Assembly: GCF_030317145.1 (NCBI RefSeq)
Contig: NZ_JASZYE010000009.1
Coordinates: 62,001 to 126,000, forward strand
Origin: Variovorax flavidus
GTDB taxonomy: Bacteria; Pseudomonadota; Gammaproteobacteria; Burkholderiales; Burkholderiaceae_C
Direction of reading: 5' to 3'
Length of the DNA: 64,000 bases
In this document: in pieces, positions 60,426 to 64,000 of the stretch
Numbering within the stretch: position 1 is the first letter of the stretch
Layout: the number at the start of each line of letters is the position of its first letter
Program-made: the position numbers and the translations under genes
The notes under the pieces: generated by a model
Seen by the model: the letters and a program-made list of their open reading frames with translations, nothing else
Databases searched by the model: none
Told to the model about the DNA's origin: nothing

Positions 60426-62186
60426 ATGAAACAAACCATCGCCAAACAACTCATCCGCGAGCTTGAGCGCCGCGACGTCGAATACCTGTTCGGCCTGTGC
60501 GGCCACACCAACATCGCCGTGATCGCTGCGCTCGACGGAGCCAAGGTCAAGTTCATGAACACGCGCCACGAGCAGGTCGCTGCGCACATGGCCGACGGCT
60601 ATGCGCGGGCGAAGAAGAAGACCGCCGTGATGTTGTCGCACCTCGGCCCCGGCCTCACGAATGCGGCAACGGGCGTGGCGAACGCGGCCCTGGATTCGAT
60701 CCCGATGGTGGTGATCGCGGGCGACATTCCGACGCACTACTACGGCAAGCATCCGCACCAGGAAGTGAACCTGCACGCGGACGCGGCGCAACACGAGATC
60801 TACCGTCCTTTCGTCAAGCGCGCGTGGCGCGTCGATCGGCCCGACATGTTCGCGCAGATCCTCGACAAGGCGTTCCAGTTGGCCGAGAGCGGTCGTCCGG
60901 GACCGGTGCTGGTGTCGGTGCCGATGGACATCTTCTCGGCGGAAGTCGATACCCAGTTGTTCGAGCGTTTGAGCCACCACACGCCGCATCTGCTCAAGCC
61001 CTCGCTCGATGAAGTCGTCGCCGAGAGGATCGTGCGCACCATCGCCGAAGCCAGGACGCCGGTGATCTATGCGGGCGGCGGCATCCTGCTGGCCGATGCG
61101 GCGGAAGAACTGCGCAGGCTGGCCGAGCATCTCTCGCTGCCCGTGGCGCACAGCCTCATGGGCAAGGGCGCGCTGCCCGACGACCATCCGCTGGTGCTCG
61201 GCATGACGGGCTTCTGGGGCACGCAGTTCGTCAACGATAAATGTCTCGGTGCCGATTGGGTGATCGGCCTGGGCACGAGCTTCCGCGAGGCCGATTGCAG
61301 CTCGTGGGAGCCGGAGTTCACCTTCAGCTTTCCGCCGTCGAAGCTGATCCACATCGACATCGATCCGAACGAAATCGGGCGCAACTTCCCCGTGGACATC
61401 GGTGTGGTCACGGACTTGAAGGAAGCGCTGGTGGTGCTCAACCGCGTCGCGCGCCGCCTCTATCCCGAAGGCCGCAAGAACGAGGCCCTGGTCAAGGAGA
61501 TCGCCCAGCACCACGTGGATTTCGTCAAGGGCAACGAGAAGCTGGTGCAGAACGATGCCTATCCGATGCAGCCCGAGCGCATCCTCGCCACCGTGCGCCG
61601 CGTGCTGCCGCGCGATGCGATCATCACCACCGACGTGGGGTGGAACAAGAACGGCGTCGGCCAGCAGTTCCCTGTCTATACGCCGGGCAGCATCCTCACG
61701 CCGGGCGGCTTCGCAACCATGGGCTTCGGCGCTCCCGCGGCGCTCGGCGCCAAGCTGGCCTGCCCGGACAAGGTGGTCGTGGCACTGGTCGGCGACGGCG
61801 GCTTCGGCCAGAACCCGGCCATGCTGGCGACTGCCGTGGAAAGCGACATCGCCGTGGTGTGGGTGGTGATGAACAACAACGCCTTCGGCACCATCGCGGG
61901 TCTGGAAAAGGCCCACTTCGACACGACCTTCGGCACGGTGTTTACCAAGGACGGCAAGCCCTACTCGCCGGATTTCGCCGCCATCGCCCGCGCCTACGGC
62001 GCGGAAGGCGTCAAGATCAAGTCGGCTGCCGAGTTCGAAACCGTGCTGCAACAGGCGGTCGCCGCCGGCAAGCCGTTCGTCATCGACGTCTCGATGTTGA
62101 ACAACCCCGTCCCCACGGCGGGCCACTGGAACATCAACGACATCTACTCGCCAGGCAAGAAGGTGTCTCATGCATCGACGGATTGA
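60426..62186 (+). CDS. Thiamine-diphosphate-dependent enzyme (acetolactate synthase/decarboxylase superfamily)
   Basis: A 586-residue three-domain ThDP enzyme. The PYR domain carries the activating Glu49 in NTRHEQVAAHMADGYAR; the central domain follows; the PP domain holds the ThDP-Mg motif GDGGFGQNPAM and NNNAFG. Substrate type cannot be decided: carboligases, 2-oxo acid decarboxylases, oxalyl-CoA decarboxylase and HACL all share these features. GAGAGG precedes the ATG at 60426. Its end overlaps gspG by 17 bases, which is odd for unrelated functions. Confidence 0.85.
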   Translation: MKQTIAKQLIRELERRDVEYLFGLCGHTNIAVIAALDGAKVKFMNTRHEQVAAHMADGYARAKKKTAVMLSHLGPGLTNAATGVANAALDSIPMVVIAGDIPTHYYGKHPHQEVNLHADAAQHEIYRPFVKRAWRVDRPDMFAQILDKAFQLAESGRPGPVLVSVPMDIFSAEVDTQLFERLSHHTPHLLKPSLDEVVAERIVRTIAEARTPVIYAGGGILLADAAEELRRLAEHLSLPVAHSLMGKGALPDDHPLVLGMTGFWGTQFVNDKCLGADWVIGLGTSFREADCSSWEPEFTFSFPPSKLIHIDIDPNEIGRNFPVDIGVVTDLKEALVVLNRVARRLYPEGRKNEALVKEIAQHHVDFVKGNEKLVQNDAYPMQPERILATVRRVLPRDAIITTDVGWNKNGVGQQFPVYTPGSILTPGGFATMGFGAPAALGAKLACPDKVVVALVGDGGFGQNPAMLATAVESDIAVVWVVMNNNAFGTIAGLEKAHFDTTFGTVFTKDGKPYSPDFAAIARAYGAEGVKIKSAAEFETVLQQAVAAGKPFVIDVSMLNNPVPTAGHWNINDIYSPGKKVSHASTD

Positions 62187-62610
62187 CACCCGGCGACGGA
62201 GCCAGAGCCAGCGCGGCTTCACGCTGCTCGAGCTGCTGGTCGTGATGGTCATCATCGGCCTGCTCGCTGCCTACGTCGCGCCGCGCTACTTCTCGCAGGT
62301 CGGCAAGTCCGAGGTGCGCAGCGCGCAGGCGCAGATCGATGGGCTGCGAAAGGCGCTCGATGCCTACCGGCTCGATACCGGCAGCTACCCGACGACCGAG
62401 CAGGGACTCGCTGCCCTGAACGCGCGCCCGGCCAACTCGGCGAAATGGAACGGCCCTTATCTCCAGCGCCCGGTGCCGCTCGATCCCTGGGGCAAGCCGT
62501 ATCAGTTCAAGGCGCCCGGCGATCACGACGAGTTCGACCTGTTTTCGTTCGGCAAGGACGGACAACCCGGCGGAACCGGCGACGCAGCCGACATCAAGAG
62601 CTGGGAATAA
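62170..62610 (+). CDS. gspG: Type II secretion major pseudopilin GspG
   Basis: A 146-residue pseudopilin. A short basic leader ends at the prepilin site G/FTLLE (QRGFTLLELLVVMVIIGLL), followed by DGLRKALDAYRLDTGSYPTTEQGLAAL and RPVPLDPWGKPYQ, the GspG calcium-site region. It builds the periplasmic pseudopilus. Its start lies inside the preceding ThDP gene. Order here is G-F-E rather than the more common E-F-G. Confidence 0.94.
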   Translation: MHRRIDTRRRSQSQRGFTLLELLVVMVIIGLLAAYVAPRYFSQVGKSEVRSAQAQIDGLRKALDAYRLDTGSYPTTEQGLAALNARPANSAKWNGPYLQRPVPLDPWGKPYQFKAPGDHDEFDLFSFGKDGQPGGTGDAADIKSWE

Positions 62611-62615
62611 GACGC

Positions 62616-63803
62616 ATGCGGTTCGATGTTCGCGCTCTCGACGGGCACCGGCGGGTCGTCTCGCTGTCGCTCGACGCCGCCGATGCCTCTTCGGCGACGG
62701 TGCTGGCACAGGCCCAGGGGCTTGTGGTGCTGTCGGCGAGGCAGCGCGCCGATGCGGGCGCCGCCTTCGGCCAGCTCTTGAAGCAGAACTTTCCGCTGCT
62801 GCAATTCACGCAGGAACTCGTCGCGCTGCTGCGCGCCGGGCTCTCGCTGCCGGAAACGCTCGAAGTGATGGTCGAGAAGGAAACCCGCGCCGAGGCCCGC
62901 CAGGTGTTCGAGCAGATCCGCGGTGCGCTCTATGAAGGCCGCTCTTTTTCGCAGGCGCTGCAAGGCAACTCGCGCCACTTCCCCGAGCTGTACATCGCCA
63001 CCGTCCGCGCCTCGGAGCGCACGGGCGACCTGCCCGAGGCGCTGATGCGCTTCATCGAATACAAGGAACGGCTCGACCTGGTGCGCAAGAAGGTCGTCTC
63101 GGCCTCGATCTACCCGGTGGTACTGCTGGCGGTGGGCGCGCTCGTCACGCTGTTCCTGCTCGGCTACGTGGTGCCGCGCTTCTCCGAGATCTACGCCGAG
63201 TCGGGGCGCGAACTGCCGTGGATGTCTCAGTTGCTGATCGACTGGGGCCGTCTGATCAACAGGCACAGTCTGGCGGTCGGGATCGTGGCGCTGGTCCTGC
63301 TCGCGTTCATTGCGGCGTCGGCGCGACGCATCCCTGCTCTGTTTGGCCGCTTGATGCGGCGCATTCCGGCGGCGCGGCGGCGCTTGCTGGTGTATCACCT
63401 CGCGCGCTTCTACCGCACGCTGGCGATGCTGCTGCGTGGCGGCATTCCGATGGTTCCGGCGCTCGACATGCTGGCGACGCTGCTGCCGGAAGACCTGCGG
63501 GCGCAACTGCTCGTGGCGACCCAACGAATTCGTGAAGGCGTCCCCACGTCGCAGGCGATGGGCGATGCTGGACTCACGACGCCAGTCGCCGCCCGGATGC
63601 TGCGCGTCGGCGAACGCAGCGGCGACATGGCCACGATGATGGACCGCATCGCCGCCTTTCACGATGAGGAACTGGCGCGCTGGGTGGACTGGTTCACCAA
63701 GCTGTTCGAGCCGCTCCTGATGGCGCTGATAGGCGTTGTCATCGGCGGCATCGTGGTGCTGATGTACATGCCGATCTTCGAACTCGCGGGGAGCCTGAAT
63801 TGA
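62616..63803 (+). CDS. gspF: Type II secretion inner-membrane platform protein GspF
   Basis: A 395-residue inner-membrane protein with the two GspF/T2SSF domains, each a helical bundle: FTQELVALLRAGLSLPETLE with RASERTGDLPEAL in the first, and FYRTLAMLLRGGIPMVPALD with RVGERSGDMATMMDRIA in the second. Transmembrane segments flank them (VVLLAVGALVTLFLLGYVV and LLMALIGVVIGGIVVLMYM). It contacts GspE. It starts five bases after gspG and overlaps gspE. Confidence 0.94.
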   Translation: MRFDVRALDGHRRVVSLSLDAADASSATVLAQAQGLVVLSARQRADAGAAFGQLLKQNFPLLQFTQELVALLRAGLSLPETLEVMVEKETRAEARQVFEQIRGALYEGRSFSQALQGNSRHFPELYIATVRASERTGDLPEALMRFIEYKERLDLVRKKVVSASIYPVVLLAVGALVTLFLLGYVVPRFSEIYAESGRELPWMSQLLIDWGRLINRHSLAVGIVALVLLAFIAASARRIPALFGRLMRRIPAARRRLLVYHLARFYRTLAMLLRGGIPMVPALDMLATLLPEDLRAQLLVATQRIREGVPTSQAMGDAGLTTPVAARMLRVGERSGDMATMMDRIAAFHDEELARWVDWFTKLFEPLLMALIGVVIGGIVVLMYMPIFELAGSLN

Positions 63804-64000
63804 CGATCGCCCCCGACCTGTTCGCGCAGGCACGGCGCCTCGCGCCAAGCCGCGGCCACACGATCGTGGCGACGCTCGAAGAACTCGCGGGCCTGGAGCC
63901 CGAGGCGTTCACCCGGGAACTCGCGCAGTCGCTGCATCTGCCTTGCGCGAGCATCCAGGATCTGCACCGGTGGACGCCGACTTTCGAGCTGCTCCCGTTC
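63800..64000 (+). CDS. gspE: Type II secretion ATPase GspE, N-terminal part (runs off window)
   Basis: From a TTG at 63800 (overlapping the gspF stop) 67 codons are visible: DLFAQARRLAPSRGHTIVAT, EAFTRELAQSLHLPCASIQD and RWTPTFELLPF. This is the N1 domain of a GspE-type ATPase, which drives pseudopilus assembly. Walker motifs lie beyond the window. Confidence 0.8.
   Translation, partial: MTIAPDLFAQARRLAPSRGHTIVATLEELAGLEPEAFTRELAQSLHLPCASIQDLHRWTPTFELLPF

Noticed and set aside
59472..62255. Very long open frame on the minus strand opposite the citryl-CoA-lyase-like and ThDP genes
   Set aside because: It mirrors strongly supported plus-strand genes with clear catalytic motifs; its Arg/His/Asp-rich composition is the usual antisense artefact in GC-rich DNA.
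1..64000. CRISPR arrays, tRNA or rRNA genes, phage or plasmid origins
   Set aside because: No regularly spaced short repeats, no tRNA-like cloverleaf flanked by conserved arms and no rRNA segments were recognised; only isolated IS and integrase remnants were found.

Overview
The window reads as GC-rich chromosomal DNA of a betaproteobacterium, most likely from the order Burkholderiales. This is inferred from gene content rather than a marker gene: a Bug/TctC-type binding protein, Liv-type transporters tied to aromatic catabolism, many LysR regulators, molybdenum hydroxylase subunits of the isoquinoline oxidoreductase type, and a Gsp secretion locus. I saw no rRNA, tRNA or CRISPR array. Much of the window is accessory metabolism, and the joints between functional modules are littered with truncated or frameshifted genes and transposon remnants (IS3-type near 1.1 kb and 52.5 kb, IS66-type near 12.1 kb, a tyrosine recombinase fragment near 42.5 kb).

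Layout. 1-1.0 kb: divergent ECF sigma factor (cut by the window edge) and YCII/DGPF protein, with a palindrome and an intrinsic-terminator-like hairpin between them. 1.6-2.4 kb: alpha/beta hydrolase. 3.3-11.7 kb (minus): a directon of an old-yellow-enzyme flavoprotein with altered catalytic residues, an acyl-CoA-dehydrogenase-like flavoprotein, a complete Opp/Dpp ABC importer and a TetR regulator. 12.7-15.7 kb: SDR-type reductase and a lipoprotein with three Ig-like repeats and a probable beta-helix. 15.9-24.9 kb (minus): a tightly overlapped 11-gene operon (isochorismatase-type amidase, SnoaL-like protein, LivKHMGF, creatininase-type amidohydrolase, PobA, LigB, LigA), divergent from a LysR protein carrying two HTH domains. 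The likely scheme is import of an aromatic compound (perhaps an amide), hydrolysis, 3-hydroxylation to protocatechuate and 4,5-cleavage. No genes for the later steps of that pathway are present.

26.4-33.2 kb: a module of NmrA-like reductase, RutE-like nitroreductase, Bug binding protein and two-subunit Mo hydroxylase, bracketed by two related copies of a LysR gene head plus its operator, one decayed and one intact. 33.7-42.6 kb: two MDR reductases, a LysR regulator, a GST and a DUF3616 protein, set among remnants of at least seven other genes. 42.6-49.5 kb: small secreted or membrane proteins, an APC amino-acid transporter and an NCS2 nucleobase permease with an extra C-terminal domain. 49.9-51.5 kb: a HipBA toxin-antitoxin pair. 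52.9-55.8 kb: a secreted ThuA-like protein with a long Ala-rich segment, then a thioredoxin-fold/2-oxoglutarate oxygenase fusion. 55.9-62.2 kb: an IclR-controlled catabolic cluster (aldehyde dehydrogenase, class III CoA transferase, citryl-CoA-lyase-like protein, ThDP enzyme). 62.2-64 kb: gspG-gspF-gspE of a type II secretion system, cut by the window edge.

The best candidates for undescribed biology are the OYE/acyl-CoA-dehydrogenase/Opp directon, the thioredoxin-2OG oxygenase fusion beside the Ala-rich ThuA protein, and the four-enzyme CoA/ThDP cluster.
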